Assembly: GCF_009764645.1 (NCBI RefSeq)
Contig: NZ_RWIM01000052.1
Coordinates: forward strand, 1-64,000
From: Pseudomonas sp. PB106
GTDB lineage: Bacteria > Pseudomonadota > Gammaproteobacteria > Pseudomonadales > Pseudomonadaceae
Direction of reading: 5' to 3'
Length of the DNA: 64,000 nucleotides
Positions 25,818 to 35,579 of the stretch are shown one piece after another. How positions within the stretch are numbered: the stretch's first letter is position 1; the number at the start of each line of letters is the position of its first letter. The position numbers and the translations under genes are program-made. The notes under the pieces are model-generated. The model had not been told where the DNA came from, did not search any database, and worked only from the letters and a program-made list of their open reading frames with translations.

Positions 25818-25832
25818 TGTAGTTATACTACA
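25818..25832. promoter_or_regulatory. HexR-like operator
   Basis: TGTAGTTATACTACA is a perfect 15-base palindrome (TGTAGT-TAT-ACTACA) about 40 bases upstream of the RpiR start. It matches the TTGT-N-ACAA style of HexR sites. Confidence 0.7.
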
Positions 25833-25905
25833 TGAATTGGCTTTTTGCCTGCTCAATGCGTAACTCCATGTCCCCATATCAGGCGCGATGAGCTGCATGT
25901 AGCCC

Positions 25906-28779
25906 TTAAAACGGTTTTTCCTGTTCGCGCAATAGCCCGGCCAGCACGGCAGCCTCTACCGGACGGCTGATCAGATAGCCTTGCACTTCATCGCAACGCT
26001 CGACGCGTAAAAATTCCAGCTGATCCTCACGCTCGACACCTTCCGCCACCACCTTCAGCGACAAGCCGTGAGCCATGGCGATGATCGCACGGGTAATTGC
26101 TGCATCCTCGCTACCCTCGCCCAAACCACGAATGAATGCCTGATCGATCTTCACGTAATCCACCGGAATACGCTTGAGGTAACTCAGCGACGAATAGCCG
26201 GTGCCGAAATCGTCGATGGCCAGTTTCACCCCCAGATCACGCAGCTGCTGGAAGGTCGCGATGATGTGTTCGACGCTGTCGAGCAACTGGCTTTCGGTCA
26301 GTTCCAGCTCGAGGTAGTGCGGCGCCAGTCCGGTTTCCTCCAGCACCTGGCGCACCAGACTGACCAACTTGCCCTGACGCAATTGATGCACCGACAGGTT
26401 CACCGAAACGCGGATCGGCTCCAGCCCCTGACGCTGCCATTCGCACGCTTGCCAACACGCCTGACGCAGGACGAATTCGCCGATCGGGCCGATCAAACCG
26501 GTCTCCTCGGCGAGCCCGATAAAGTCGCCCGGCGGCACCCGGCCCATGGTCGGATGATCCCAGCGCACCAGTGCTTCCGCCGCATTCAAACGCCCCGATT
26601 CCAGGCACAGCTTGGGCTGATAGAAGACCTTCAGCTGTTTTTCCTCGATGGCTTTGCGCAGCTGATTTTCCAGCTGCAAGCGCTCAAGGGTGCTGGCCTG
26701 CAGACTCTCGGTGTAGAACTGGAAGTTGTTACCGCCGAGGTGCTTGGCATGTTGCATGGCCATGTTCGATTGACTGACCAGCGCGGAAATTTCCCGCGCG
26801 TTATCCGGCAGCATGCTGATGCCCATCGAAGCACTGACCACCAATTCATGCCCTTCCACGGTCAGCGGCAAGCGCAGTTTGCTCGACAGCCGCGTGGCAA
26901 CACGGGCCAGGCTCGACAAGTTGCCATAGGCATCGAACAGCACCGCAAACTCATCGCCGGACAACCGCGCAATGGTGTCGGCTTCCGGTAAGGCGTTAAC
27001 CAGCCGGCGCGCCATTTTCTGCAGCAATTGATCCGCGACTTCATGCCCGAGGCTGTCATTGAGCAATTTGAACCGATCGAGATTGATGTGCAGCAGCGCC
27101 AGACTGCGTCGCCCGCCCTGCCGCACCCGTTGATGCGCTTCGTGCAGACGCTCGCGGAACAGCGAGCGGTTGGCCAGCCCGGTGAGCTCGTCGTAATGCG
27201 TCAGATAACGCATGCGCTCTTCGGATTCGCGCCGCGCCGAGAGATCAGCGAAGAAGCCGACGATATGGCTGACATTTCCCCGAGCATCGCGCACCGCATT
27301 CAATTGCAGCCACTGCGGATACAGCTCGCCATTCTTGCGCGTCTCTACCAGTTCGCCCTGCCAACTGCCATGCTGCTCCAGCGCGTTTCGAATCGCCACG
27401 TAATGACGGCGGACATCGCGACTGCACGGCAGTTCAACGACGTTGCGCCCGAGCATGTCGTCAATGTCGTAACCGGTGACACGGCTGAACGCCTGATTGA
27501 TCGCGATCAGCGCATAGTTCGGGTCGAGAATCACAATGCCTTCGCTGGCCGCTTCAAACACCGTCGCGGCCAGACGCTGCTGTTCTTCGAGGCTTTTGCT
27601 GGCGCTGATGTCGCGGCGGGTGCCGACCATGCGGATCACTCGGCCGCTGTCGCTGCGCTCTACGGCGCGGCCACGGTCTTCGATCCAGACCCAATGGCCG
27701 TCGCCGTGACGCACGCGGTATTCGATCTGATAATCCTCGGTGCGCCCCTTCAAATGCTCGATCAAGGCGTTCTTGAGCGACGGCACATCATCGGGATGCA
27801 GACGTGGTTTCAGGTCACGCAGGATTGCCGTGACGTATTCCGGAGCAAGACCGAACAGTTCCTGAATCTGCGTGTGGTGGACTTCGTCGGTTTGCAGGTT
27901 CCAGTCCCACAACCCCAACTCACTGGCCTTCAATGCCAGCGCCAGCCGCGCTTCGCTTTTGCTCAGGGCCTGATTGGCGGCGTCCAGTTCTCGGCTGCGC
28001 TGGGCGACACGGTCTTCGAGTTCGACCTGAGCCTGACGCAATTTGCCCTCGGCACAGCGCCGGTGTTCGATTTCCTTGGCCAGATCCTGATTGAGCTGCT
28101 CGCTGCGTGACTGGGTCTGCCGCAAGTGTTCGATCAGGTGCTGATTCTGGAAACGTCGCAGCAAGCCGCGATCGATCAGCCGATTGACCTGCCACGCGAC
28201 CACGCTCAGCGAGCCGAGCAGGATCAAGCCGAGCCAGCCCCAACCGCGCGCCTGCTCGTCACCGCCCCAGAACAGATAGCCGATCGCCGGCAACAGACAC
28301 GGCAAAGTAAACGACACAAACGCCGGCAGGCTCACCGCGTAGGCGACGCTGGCCGACAGGGTCGCGGCGCCGATCAGGCCGAACACCCAGGCTTGCTGCA
28401 TGAAATTATCGGCGGGCACTAGCGCAATGCCGGCGCCGGCCAGGGTCAGGCCGGTCATGGTCGAGCCGAGCAAAAACATGCGGAACCAGATGGGGTGGGC
28501 CTGGCGATCTGGGATGGCGGAGTCGAACGCCGCCACCTGAATCACCCGTAACGCCACCAGCGACAGTAGCCACACCAGCCAGATGCTGACCACGAAGTAC
28601 CGCTGCGGGCTCCAGAGCAGACCGGCGCAGACCAGACCATTGATCAACATGAACAGGGTGGGCAGTAAAGAACCCTGATACAGCAGGCGCGTGCGCTCGA
28701 CCGCCATTTCGGTGGTGTAGTGCTTGCGGATAACCCGGGGTTCCACAGAGGGGCCCGACAGTTCGGCGCTGAGGGTCAT
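25906..28779 (-). CDS. Membrane PAS-GGDEF-EAL protein (c-di-GMP phosphodiesterase)
   Basis: This is a 957-residue inner-membrane signalling protein. Several N-terminal transmembrane helices come first, then a coiled coil, two PAS/PAC sensor segments ('LWDWNLQTDEVHHTQ' and 'GIVILDPNYALIAINQAFSR'), GGDEF and EAL. The GGDEF signature is degenerate, 'RLSGDEFAV', with Ser in place of the first Gly. The EAL domain keeps 'EALVRW', 'NLSVHQL', 'ELTES', 'IDDFGTGYSSLSYLKR' and 'VVAEGVE', so hydrolysis of c-di-GMP is expected. ATG 28779 is chosen over the GTG at 28839, which would add 20 residues. The ribosome site is weak in both cases. Confidence 0.9.
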   Translation of the reverse strand: MTLSAELSGPSVEPRVIRKHYTTEMAVERTRLLYQGSLLPTLFMLINGLVCAGLLWSPQRYFVVSIWLVWLLSLVALRVIQVAAFDSAIPDRQAHPIWFRMFLLGSTMTGLTLAGAGIALVPADNFMQQAWVFGLIGAATLSASVAYAVSLPAFVSFTLPCLLPAIGYLFWGGDEQARGWGWLGLILLGSLSVVAWQVNRLIDRGLLRRFQNQHLIEHLRQTQSRSEQLNQDLAKEIEHRRCAEGKLRQAQVELEDRVAQRSRELDAANQALSKSEARLALALKASELGLWDWNLQTDEVHHTQIQELFGLAPEYVTAILRDLKPRLHPDDVPSLKNALIEHLKGRTEDYQIEYRVRHGDGHWVWIEDRGRAVERSDSGRVIRMVGTRRDISASKSLEEQQRLAATVFEAASEGIVILDPNYALIAINQAFSRVTGYDIDDMLGRNVVELPCSRDVRRHYVAIRNALEQHGSWQGELVETRKNGELYPQWLQLNAVRDARGNVSHIVGFFADLSARRESEERMRYLTHYDELTGLANRSLFRERLHEAHQRVRQGGRRSLALLHINLDRFKLLNDSLGHEVADQLLQKMARRLVNALPEADTIARLSGDEFAVLFDAYGNLSSLARVATRLSSKLRLPLTVEGHELVVSASMGISMLPDNAREISALVSQSNMAMQHAKHLGGNNFQFYTESLQASTLERLQLENQLRKAIEEKQLKVFYQPKLCLESGRLNAAEALVRWDHPTMGRVPPGDFIGLAEETGLIGPIGEFVLRQACWQACEWQRQGLEPIRVSVNLSVHQLRQGKLVSLVRQVLEETGLAPHYLELELTESQLLDSVEHIIATFQQLRDLGVKLAIDDFGTGYSSLSYLKRIPVDYVKIDQAFIRGLGEGSEDAAITRAIIAMAHGLSLKVVAEGVEREDQLEFLRVERCDEVQGYLISRPVEAAVLAGLLREQEKPF

Positions 28780-29036
28780 GGGCAACGTTCTTGTTCTTAT
28801 AAGGAGGGCGTGCGCCCGAAACGTGGACGGAGCATACACAAGCCGATCCCGTTGCCAAACTGCTCCTGATCATAATTTCAGCGAAACTTTTCCGCCCTTT
28901 GCCACCCGCGAAACCCTTGGAGCGCGGCGGGCCGATGCCTGTAGCCAGTGACCGACCAGTCGTCATCGGCAGCACTTTCATCGGCTAATGCAAAGCTCGG
29001 TTTGCCCGGGCCTGCGGCGCACCCTAGAATGCCCCG

Positions 29037-31220
29037 ATGCGCGATGATCTCTCCCTTCTGCTGAACTCCCTCAACGATGCCCAACGCCAGGCCGTAGCAG
29101 CCCCCGTTGGCCGTCAGTTGGTCCTGGCCGGTGCTGGCTCCGGTAAAACCCGAGTGCTGGTGCACCGTATCGCCTGGTTGATCCAGGTCGAAAACGCCTC
29201 GCCCCACTCCATTCTGTCGGTGACCTTCACCAACAAGGCCGCTGCCGAGATGCGACATCGCATCGAGCAGTTGCTGGGTATCAACCCGGCCGGCATGTGG
29301 GTCGGTACCTTCCACGGCCTCGCGCACCGCTTGCTGCGGGCGCACTGGCAGGAAGCGGGCCTGAGCCAGACCTTCCAGATTCTCGACAGCGACGACCAGC
29401 AACGGCTGGTCAAGCGGGTGATCCGCGAGCTGGGTCTCGATGAGCAGCGCTGGCCGGCGCGTCAGGCGCAGTGGTTTATCAACGGGCAGAAGGACGAAGG
29501 TCTGCGTCCGCAACACATTCAGGCCAGCGGCGATCTGTATCTGGCAACCATGCGCGGCATCTACGAAGCCTACGAGGCGGCGTGTCTGCGAGCCGGCGTG
29601 ATCGACTTCTCCGAACTGCTGCTGCGCGCCCTCGACTTGTGGCGTGACCATCCGGGCCTGCTGGCGCATTATCAAAAGCGCTTCCGCCATATTCTGGTGG
29701 ACGAGTTCCAGGACACCAACGCCGTGCAGTACGCCTGGTTGCGCCTGCTCGGCAAGGGCGGCGACAGCCTGATGGTGGTCGGCGACGACGACCAGTCGAT
29801 TTACGGCTGGCGCGGCGCGAAGATCGAGAACATTCATCAGTACTCCTCCGACTTCGCGGACTCGGTGACCATTCGTCTCGAGCAGAACTACCGCTCCACC
29901 GCCGGCATCCTCAAGGCTGCCAACGCCCTGATCGCCAACAACACCGGGCGCCTCGGCAAAGAGCTGTGGACCGATGGCGGCGATGGCGAAGCGATCAATC
30001 TGTACGCCGCGTTCAACGAACACGACGAAGCACGCTACGTTGTCGAAACAATCGAAAGTGCGCTGAAAACCGGCTTGGCACGCAGCGATATCGCGATTTT
30101 GTATCGCTCCAACGCCCAATCGCGGGTTCTGGAAGAAGCCTTGCTACGCGAGCGCATTCCGTACCGCATCTATGGTGGCCAGCGCTTCTTCGAACGTGCG
30201 GAAATCAAGAACGCCATGGCCTACCTGCGTTTGCTTGAAGGTCGCGGCAACGATGCAGCACTGGAGCGGGTGATCAACGTGCCAGCCCGTGGGATCGGTG
30301 AGAAAACCGTCGAGGCGATCCGCGAGCACGCACGCCACAGCGATGTGTCGATGTGGGAAGCGATGCGCCAACTGGTCGCCAACAAAGGCCTGACCGGTCG
30401 CGCTGCCGGTGCGCTGGGTGCGTTCATCGAGTTGATCGAGAACCTCGCCGCCAAGTGCATGGAAATGCCGCTGCACCTGATGACGCAAACCGTCATCGAG
30501 CAATCCGGCCTCATTGCTTATCACGAAGCGGAAAAAGGCGAGAAAGGCCAGGCTCGGGTAGAAAACCTTGAGGAACTGGTCAGCGCCGCACGCAACTTCG
30601 AGAACACCGAGGAAGACGAAGAACTGACGCCACTGGCGGCATTTCTCGGCCACGCCTCACTGGAGGCCGGCGACACCCAGGCCGACGAGCACGAAGACAG
30701 CATTCAGCTGATGACCCTGCACAGCGCCAAAGGCCTGGAATTCCCTTACGTGTTCCTTGTGGGCATGGAAGAAGGCCTGTTCCCGCACAAGATGAGCCTG
30801 GAAGAACCGGGGCGTCTTGAGGAAGAGCGGCGCCTGGCCTATGTGGGCATCACCCGGGCGATGCAGAATCTGGTCATGACCTATGCGGAAACCCGACGCC
30901 TGTACGGCAGCGAAACCTACAACAAGGTCTCGCGTTTCGTACGGGAAGTGCCGAAAGGTCTGATTCAGGAAGTGCGTTTGTCGAACAGCGTCAGCCGACC
31001 GTTTGGCGGCAACCAGTCGATGAGCGGCAGCAATCTGTTCAGCGGCAGCGAAATTCCGGAAACGGGTTTCAGCCTCGGTCAGGCAGTACGCCACTCGATA
31101 TTTGGTGAGGGCGTGATCCTCAACTTCGAAGGCGCCGGCGCACAGGCACGGGTGCAGGTGAACTTCAGCGAAGGCAGCAAGTGGCTGATGCTGGGTTACG
31201 CCAAGCTGGAAGCTATTTAA
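29037..31220 (+). CDS. uvrD: DNA helicase II
   Basis: This is a 727-residue superfamily 1A helicase for nucleotide excision and mismatch repair. Motif I is 'AGAGSGKTRVL', motif II is 'VDEFQDTN', motif III is 'VGDDDQSIYGWRGA', motif IV is 'LEQNYRS', and motif V is 'LMTLHSAKGLEFPYVFLVGM'. Motif VI is 'YVGITRAMQNL'. The C terminus carries the 'GQAVRHSIFGEGVILNFEG' Tudor-like segment that binds RNA polymerase. Length is normal for UvrD. The ATG at 29037 fits the conserved N terminus, although no strong ribosome site is seen. No clear LexA box was found in the upstream gap. Confidence 0.96.
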   Translation: MRDDLSLLLNSLNDAQRQAVAAPVGRQLVLAGAGSGKTRVLVHRIAWLIQVENASPHSILSVTFTNKAAAEMRHRIEQLLGINPAGMWVGTFHGLAHRLLRAHWQEAGLSQTFQILDSDDQQRLVKRVIRELGLDEQRWPARQAQWFINGQKDEGLRPQHIQASGDLYLATMRGIYEAYEAACLRAGVIDFSELLLRALDLWRDHPGLLAHYQKRFRHILVDEFQDTNAVQYAWLRLLGKGGDSLMVVGDDDQSIYGWRGAKIENIHQYSSDFADSVTIRLEQNYRSTAGILKAANALIANNTGRLGKELWTDGGDGEAINLYAAFNEHDEARYVVETIESALKTGLARSDIAILYRSNAQSRVLEEALLRERIPYRIYGGQRFFERAEIKNAMAYLRLLEGRGNDAALERVINVPARGIGEKTVEAIREHARHSDVSMWEAMRQLVANKGLTGRAAGALGAFIELIENLAAKCMEMPLHLMTQTVIEQSGLIAYHEAEKGEKGQARVENLEELVSAARNFENTEEDEELTPLAAFLGHASLEAGDTQADEHEDSIQLMTLHSAKGLEFPYVFLVGMEEGLFPHKMSLEEPGRLEEERRLAYVGITRAMQNLVMTYAETRRLYGSETYNKVSRFVREVPKGLIQEVRLSNSVSRPFGGNQSMSGSNLFSGSEIPETGFSLGQAVRHSIFGEGVILNFEGAGAQARVQVNFSEGSKWLMLGYAKLEAI

Positions 31221-31237
31221 CGCCTCTCTTGCTTTTC

Positions 31238-31315
31238 TGTAGGAGTGAGCCTGCTCGCGATATCGGTCCGTCATTCAATGAGTTTATTGACTGACACTCC
31301 GACTTCGCGAGCAGG
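31238..31315. repeat. Inverted pair of REP elements
   Basis: TGTAGGAGTGAGCCTGCTCG starts at 31238, and an inverse copy TTCGCGAGCAGG ends at 31315. It is the same family as the element at 46-68. The rest of the gap to 31519 shows nothing recognisable. Confidence 0.75.
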
Positions 31316-31519
31316 TGAAGGCCTTCAGGGTTCGTGGCTCTGAGCTACGAATCTCTCTGAACCAATCTCCTTTTCCTACAGCCAAAAGTACATACGCTGA
31401 TTGCCTCGCGAAGCTGAACGCAACCTGTCAGGCAAAAGCCCGAAACACTCTCTCGCTAGCCAGTAACACTTCAGCTGTGCAACATGGCGCGCGTGTCTCC
31501 ACAAATGGGAATTCCCTTT

Positions 31520-32395
31520 ATGAAACGTTTTCTTAGCATCGCCATGGCGTTGTGCATCGGCCTGACGATGAGCCTCGACGCCAACGCCAAGCGCTTTGGT
31601 GGTGGCAAAAGCGCCGGCGCTGCGCCGTCGCACCAGACCAGCCAGATGGCTCCTTCCTCTCCAGGCGTGGGCGGCGCAGCAGCGACCGCGGGTGCTGCCG
31701 GTGCCGCAGGCGCTGCGGCCAAGGCCGGCGGTGCTTCGAAATGGCTCGGCCCTCTGGCCGGTATCGCCGCCGGTGGTCTGCTCGCTTCCATGTTCATGGG
31801 CGGCGGCTTCCAGGGCATGCAGATCTTCGACATCCTGATCATGGCCGTGATCGCGTTCGTGATCTTCCGCTTCATCGCCGCACGTCGACGCAAGCAGCAG
31901 GAGCAGTTCGCTCCGGCCGGCGCGCCAATGCAGCGTGAAGTGTTCGAGCAGAAGCCTGCTGCCATGGGTTCGATTTTCGGTGGTTCGGCTGCGCCTGCTG
32001 CCGCTCGTCCGGTGATCAACGCCCCAGCGTGGTTCAACGAACAGAACTTCCTTGAAGCCGCACGCAGCCACTTCCAGGCGCTGCAGCAGCACTGGGACGC
32101 CAACGAAATGGACAAGATCGCCGAGTTCGTGACCCCGCAAATGCTTGAGTTCCTCAAGCGTGAGCGTGCGGATCTGGGCGACGCATTCCAGTCGACCTAC
32201 ATCGATAACCTCCAGGTTCAACTGGATGGCGTGGATGACCGTGCCGACAAGACCATCGCCACCCTGACCTTCAACGGTGTGTCGAAGTCCTCGCGCTTCG
32301 ATCAAGGCGAAGTGTTCAGCGAAAGCTGGAACATGGAACGTCCGCAGGGCGAGAATCAGCCTTGGCTGGTCGCCGGTATCCGCCAGAACGGCTGA
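31520..32395 (+). CDS. Tim44-like domain membrane protein
   Basis: This is a 291-residue protein with a signal-like N terminus (MKRFLSIAMALC, cleavage near 'ANA-K'). An Ala/Gly-rich low-complexity stretch follows, then two hydrophobic helices ('LAGIAAGGLLASMFMGGG', 'FDILIMAVIAFVIFRFI') and a C-terminal Tim44-like domain (about 150-290) with 'EAARSHFQALQQHWDANEMD'. Bacterial Tim44-domain proteins have been tied to membrane or respiratory functions, but the role is not established here. The ATG at 31520 is preferred over 31484 because it begins the signal peptide. A terminator follows. Confidence 0.88.
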   Translation: MKRFLSIAMALCIGLTMSLDANAKRFGGGKSAGAAPSHQTSQMAPSSPGVGGAAATAGAAGAAGAAAKAGGASKWLGPLAGIAAGGLLASMFMGGGFQGMQIFDILIMAVIAFVIFRFIAARRRKQQEQFAPAGAPMQREVFEQKPAAMGSIFGGSAAPAAARPVINAPAWFNEQNFLEAARSHFQALQQHWDANEMDKIAEFVTPQMLEFLKRERADLGDAFQSTYIDNLQVQLDGVDDRADKTIATLTFNGVSKSSRFDQGEVFSESWNMERPQGENQPWLVAGIRQNG

Positions 32396-32423
32396 TCCCT
32401 TCGCACGGTTCACTTGCTGTAAT

Positions 32424-32450
32424 AAAAACCCCAGCCTCGGCTGGGGTTTT
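32424..32450 (+). terminator. Rho-independent terminator
   Basis: AAAACCCCAGCC pairs with GGCTGGGGTTTT across two bases, directly after the Tim44-domain gene. It is a strong 12-base stem with a T-run. Confidence 0.92.
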
Positions 32451-32533
32451 CTATTTCGCGGTTGCATCTATAGCGAGCTACTGTATAAACCGGCCCATAT
32501 AAACCGCGCCATTCAAGCAAGAGGATCCCGGAC

Positions 32534-32941
32534 GTGGAAGAAATCATCGAACAACTGCGTGAAGCCAACGAACCCGTGCCGGTTCCTTTGGAATTGCCTG
32601 ACGAAGACCAGCTGGTGGAAGTCGAAGAAGAACTCTTCATCAATATCCCGTTCGTCTTCAAAGAATTTTTGCTGACCGTCAGCGACGTGGTGTACGGCAG
32701 CCTGGAGCCGGTGACCGTTACCGATCCGCAATCGCACACCTATCTGCCGGACGTTGCAGCCAATGCCTGGGACATCGGCGTACCGCGTGACCTGATCCCG
32801 ATTTGCCAGGACGGTGAGAACTACTACTGCGTCGAGGAAGACGGCACCGTGGTGCTGTGGTCCGGCGAAGAAGAGCTGATCACCGAAGAGTCCTGGGAAT
32901 CGGTGTGGCACTGGGCGCGGGACGTCTGGCTGGAAAGCTGA
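32534..32941 (+). CDS. SMI1/KNR4 (SUKH) family protein
   Basis: This is a 135-residue acidic protein of the SUKH superfamily. Family features are 'LVEVEEELFINIPFVFKEFL' near residues 25-45, the aromatic 'VVYGSLEPVT', and the C-terminal 'ENYYCVEEDGTVVLWSGEE'. It starts with GTG at 32534, preceded by AGAGGA. Many SUKH proteins are immunity proteins for contact-dependent toxins, but here it stands alone with its own terminator-delimited unit, so a housekeeping role is equally likely. Confidence 0.82.
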   Translation: MEEIIEQLREANEPVPVPLELPDEDQLVEVEEELFINIPFVFKEFLLTVSDVVYGSLEPVTVTDPQSHTYLPDVAANAWDIGVPRDLIPICQDGENYYCVEEDGTVVLWSGEEELITEESWESVWHWARDVWLES

Positions 32942-32962
32942 TCGGCCAAACGCCCCGGCAGG

Positions 32963-34726
32963 TCAATGCCCCGACGACTCCTTGTGGTTGTCGAGGGTTT
33001 CCAGCAGCGCCACCTGCATCCGCGTGTGCACGCGGATGAACCAGCGCCAGAGCAGCGCCGCCACGGCGGCCGCCACCACGGCGATCAGCACCAGCAACTT
33101 GTTGGTAGGCAGAATACTGGCCGACAAGGCTGCCAACAGCAGGAAAATCACCAGCAGCGAGAGAATCGGGATCACCTCGGAGATCACCCGGCGCACTCGC
33201 TGCGTGTGCCGCCCGGCCATTTCCGGCTTCACGCCCATCTCTGCCAGCAGCATCGACAGCGCCTTGAGCTTGCGATAGGCCGCTATCAAAAACGGCAGTG
33301 ACAGCAGCAACGCCCCGCCCCAGATCAACGCCTTCTGCCAGCTCGGATCGCTGATCCAGTCCTGCAGCCACAGTGAAATGCGCTCGGCGAAATACGCCCC
33401 GGCGAAGAAGATTGCAATCACCAGCGCCAGATTGACGCCGACCTGCAACAGGATCTTGCGGATGATCGACGCCAACATCGCACCCTCGCCTTGCGGCTGA
33501 ATGCTGCGCAGCCATTCGCCGTACATGCCGAGCACGCGACCGAGAGGCTTGGGCACTGCCGCAGACAACTTGATCGACAGTGGATCCGCCGCACGAATCA
33601 GATAGGGCGTCAGCAGTGTGGTGATCACCGACACCGCCACGGCGACCGGATAAAGGAAGTTACTGGTGACCTGCAGGGTCATGCCCAGCGCGGCGATGAT
33701 GAAGGAAAATTCGCCAATCTGTGACAGGCCCATCCCCACGCGCAGTGAGGTGCGTCCGTCATTGCCGGCGATAAACGCCCCGAGGCCGCAGGACAACATC
33801 TTGCCGAGTACCACGGCGACGGTGATCACCGCGATCGGCCACGCGTACTCGAGAAGGATCAGCGGGTCGAGCATCAGGCCGATGGCGACGAAGAAAATCG
33901 CGCTGAACAAGTCGCGAACCGGCTCAATCAGACGTTCGATCTTTAGCAATTGCCGCGACTCGGCCATGATTGCGCCGATCAGGAACGCGCCGAGCACCAT
34001 GCTGTATTCAAGCTTGACCACCAGCAGGCAGAAGCCGAAACACAGCCCCAGCACGGTGATCAACAGCATCTCGTTGCTTTCGAATTTGGCCACGTAAGCC
34101 AGCAGACGCGGCACCAGCAGAATGCCGATGACCAGCGCGACGATCATGAACAGCGAGAGTTTGCCGACTGTGGAAAACACTTCACCGGAGCTGACCGTAC
34201 CGCTGACCGCGATGCTCGATAGCAGCGCGATGATGCCGATGCCAAGGATGTCTTCGACGATCAGCACGCCGAAGATCAGCTGCGCGAAGCGCTCGTTCTT
34301 CATCTTCAGGTCATTGAGCGCCTTGACGATGATGGTGGTCGAGGAGATCGCCAGAATCGCGCCGAGGAACAACGAGTCCATGGTGTTCCAGTCGAACCAG
34401 CGGCCGATTTCGTAGCCGATCCAGATCATCAGAACGATCTCGAGGAACGCCGCGATAAACGCTGTCGCGCCGACCTTGAACAGCTTGCGCAGGCTGAACT
34501 CGAGCCCAAGGCAGAACATCAGGAAAATCACCCCCAGCTCGGCAAGGGTCTTGATGGTTTCTTCGTCGTGGATCAGGCCGAACGGCGGCGTGTGCGGGCC
34601 GATGATGAAACCGGCGACGATATAGCCAAGCACCACCGGTTGCTTGAAGCGGTGGAACAACACGGTCACCACACCTGCGACCAACATGATCACTGCCAGG
34701 TCCTGAATAAAACTGATGGCATGCAT
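32963..34726 (-). CDS. Kef-type cation:proton antiporter
   Basis: This is a 587-residue CPA2 transporter. The N terminus 'LFHRFKQPVVLGYIVAGFII' and 'LMFCLGLEFSLRKL' are classic for KefB/C-like antiporters, with about 12 transmembrane helices to residue ~390. There is no TrkA-N nucleotide-binding domain. The C-terminal ~170 residues instead hold about four more hydrophobic helices and a short basic tail. AAGGAGC precedes the ATG. It corresponds by neighbourhood to PA5518. Ion specificity (K+ or Na+) is not evident. Confidence 0.88.
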   Translation of the reverse strand: MHAISFIQDLAVIMLVAGVVTVLFHRFKQPVVLGYIVAGFIIGPHTPPFGLIHDEETIKTLAELGVIFLMFCLGLEFSLRKLFKVGATAFIAAFLEIVLMIWIGYEIGRWFDWNTMDSLFLGAILAISSTTIIVKALNDLKMKNERFAQLIFGVLIVEDILGIGIIALLSSIAVSGTVSSGEVFSTVGKLSLFMIVALVIGILLVPRLLAYVAKFESNEMLLITVLGLCFGFCLLVVKLEYSMVLGAFLIGAIMAESRQLLKIERLIEPVRDLFSAIFFVAIGLMLDPLILLEYAWPIAVITVAVVLGKMLSCGLGAFIAGNDGRTSLRVGMGLSQIGEFSFIIAALGMTLQVTSNFLYPVAVAVSVITTLLTPYLIRAADPLSIKLSAAVPKPLGRVLGMYGEWLRSIQPQGEGAMLASIIRKILLQVGVNLALVIAIFFAGAYFAERISLWLQDWISDPSWQKALIWGGALLLSLPFLIAAYRKLKALSMLLAEMGVKPEMAGRHTQRVRRVISEVIPILSLLVIFLLLAALSASILPTNKLLVLIAVVAAAVAALLWRWFIRVHTRMQVALLETLDNHKESSGH

Positions 34727-35005
34727 GGCGTGGGCTCCTTGAATGACGAGGCTCGCGAGCAGACGTCTGAAAAGTCTGTGCGAGCGAGGTAAAAATCCGC
34801 TTTTCGTGTGGGAATTGCCCTTGGCGAGGGCTTTTGCAGGTTAACACCGCGACTTCCGCCTGAAAGGCGGTGCAATATATGGAAACAGATCGATCCCGGC
34901 GTGACGGCGGCCAGTCGCCCGGCGTCCCGATAACGGTGCTTTTGAAAAGCGACCAGGCACCCGCAGAGGTGCTTCCAGAAATCAGCCTTGATCCGTGAGA
35001 ACGTT

Positions 35006-35488
35006 ATGGAACCCGGAAACGCCCAGCTGTCGATGACGGTACTGATGACCCCCGACATGGCCAACTTCTCTGGCAATGTCCACGGCGGCACCCTACTCAA
35101 ATACCTCGACGAAGTGGCTTACGCCTGTGCGAGCCGTTATGCCGGCCGCTATGTGGTGACCCTGTCGGTGGATCAGGTGATTTTCCGCGAGCCGATTCAT
35201 GTCGGCGAACTGGTGACTTTCCTCGCCTCGGTCAATTACACCGGCAACACGTCGATGGAAGTCGGCATCAAAGTGGTGACCGAGAACATCCGCGAACGCT
35301 CGGTGCGCCACACCAACAGCTGCTTCTTTACCATGGTCGCAGTGGATGACCAGCGCAAACCGGCCCCCGTGCCGCCGCTGCAACCGCAGAACAGCGAAGA
35401 CAAACGCCGTTACATGCAGGCGCAGCAGCGCCGGCAGATTCGCCAGGAGCTGGAAAAGCGCTATCAGGAAATCAAGGGCGACGCCTGA
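35006..35488 (+). CDS. Acyl-CoA thioesterase (YciA/hotdog family)
   Basis: This is a 160-residue cytoplasmic hotdog-fold hydrolase that splits acyl-CoA into acid and CoA. The signature 'VLMTPDMANFSGNVHGGTLL' contains the catalytic Asn-x-x-Gly-Gly region, followed by 'YLDEVAYACASRYAGRYVVT'. The C-terminal tail is basic and helical. An in-frame TTG lies upstream at 34988, but the ATG at 35006 gives the conserved N terminus. Upstream, 34727-35005 holds only promoter-like sequence and short hairpins. Confidence 0.88.
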   Translation: MEPGNAQLSMTVLMTPDMANFSGNVHGGTLLKYLDEVAYACASRYAGRYVVTLSVDQVIFREPIHVGELVTFLASVNYTGNTSMEVGIKVVTENIRERSVRHTNSCFFTMVAVDDQRKPAPVPPLQPQNSEDKRRYMQAQQRRQIRQELEKRYQEIKGDA

Positions 35489-35498
35489 GATCAAAAGC

Positions 35499-35565
35499 AA
35501 AAGATCGCAGCCTTCGGCAGCTCCTACAGGTTTGATATTCCCATGTAGGAGCTGCGATCTTTTTT
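35499..35565. terminator. Bidirectional hairpin, repeat-derived
   Basis: AAAAGATCGCAGC (35499-35511) pairs with GCTGCGATCTTTT (ending about 35563), with inner GTAGGAGCT arms. It lies between the convergent thioesterase and pdxY genes and probably terminates both. Confidence 0.75.
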
Positions 35566-35579
35566 GAACGATAACGCGA

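Noticed and set aside
28780..29036. LexA box upstream of uvrD
   Set aside because: No CTG-N10-CAG type palindrome of acceptable quality was seen in the gap.
32534..32941. SMI1/KNR4 protein as immunity partner of the giant toxin-like protein
   Set aside because: They are 24 kb apart with no toxin gene next to the SUKH gene, so there is no evidence for a pair.
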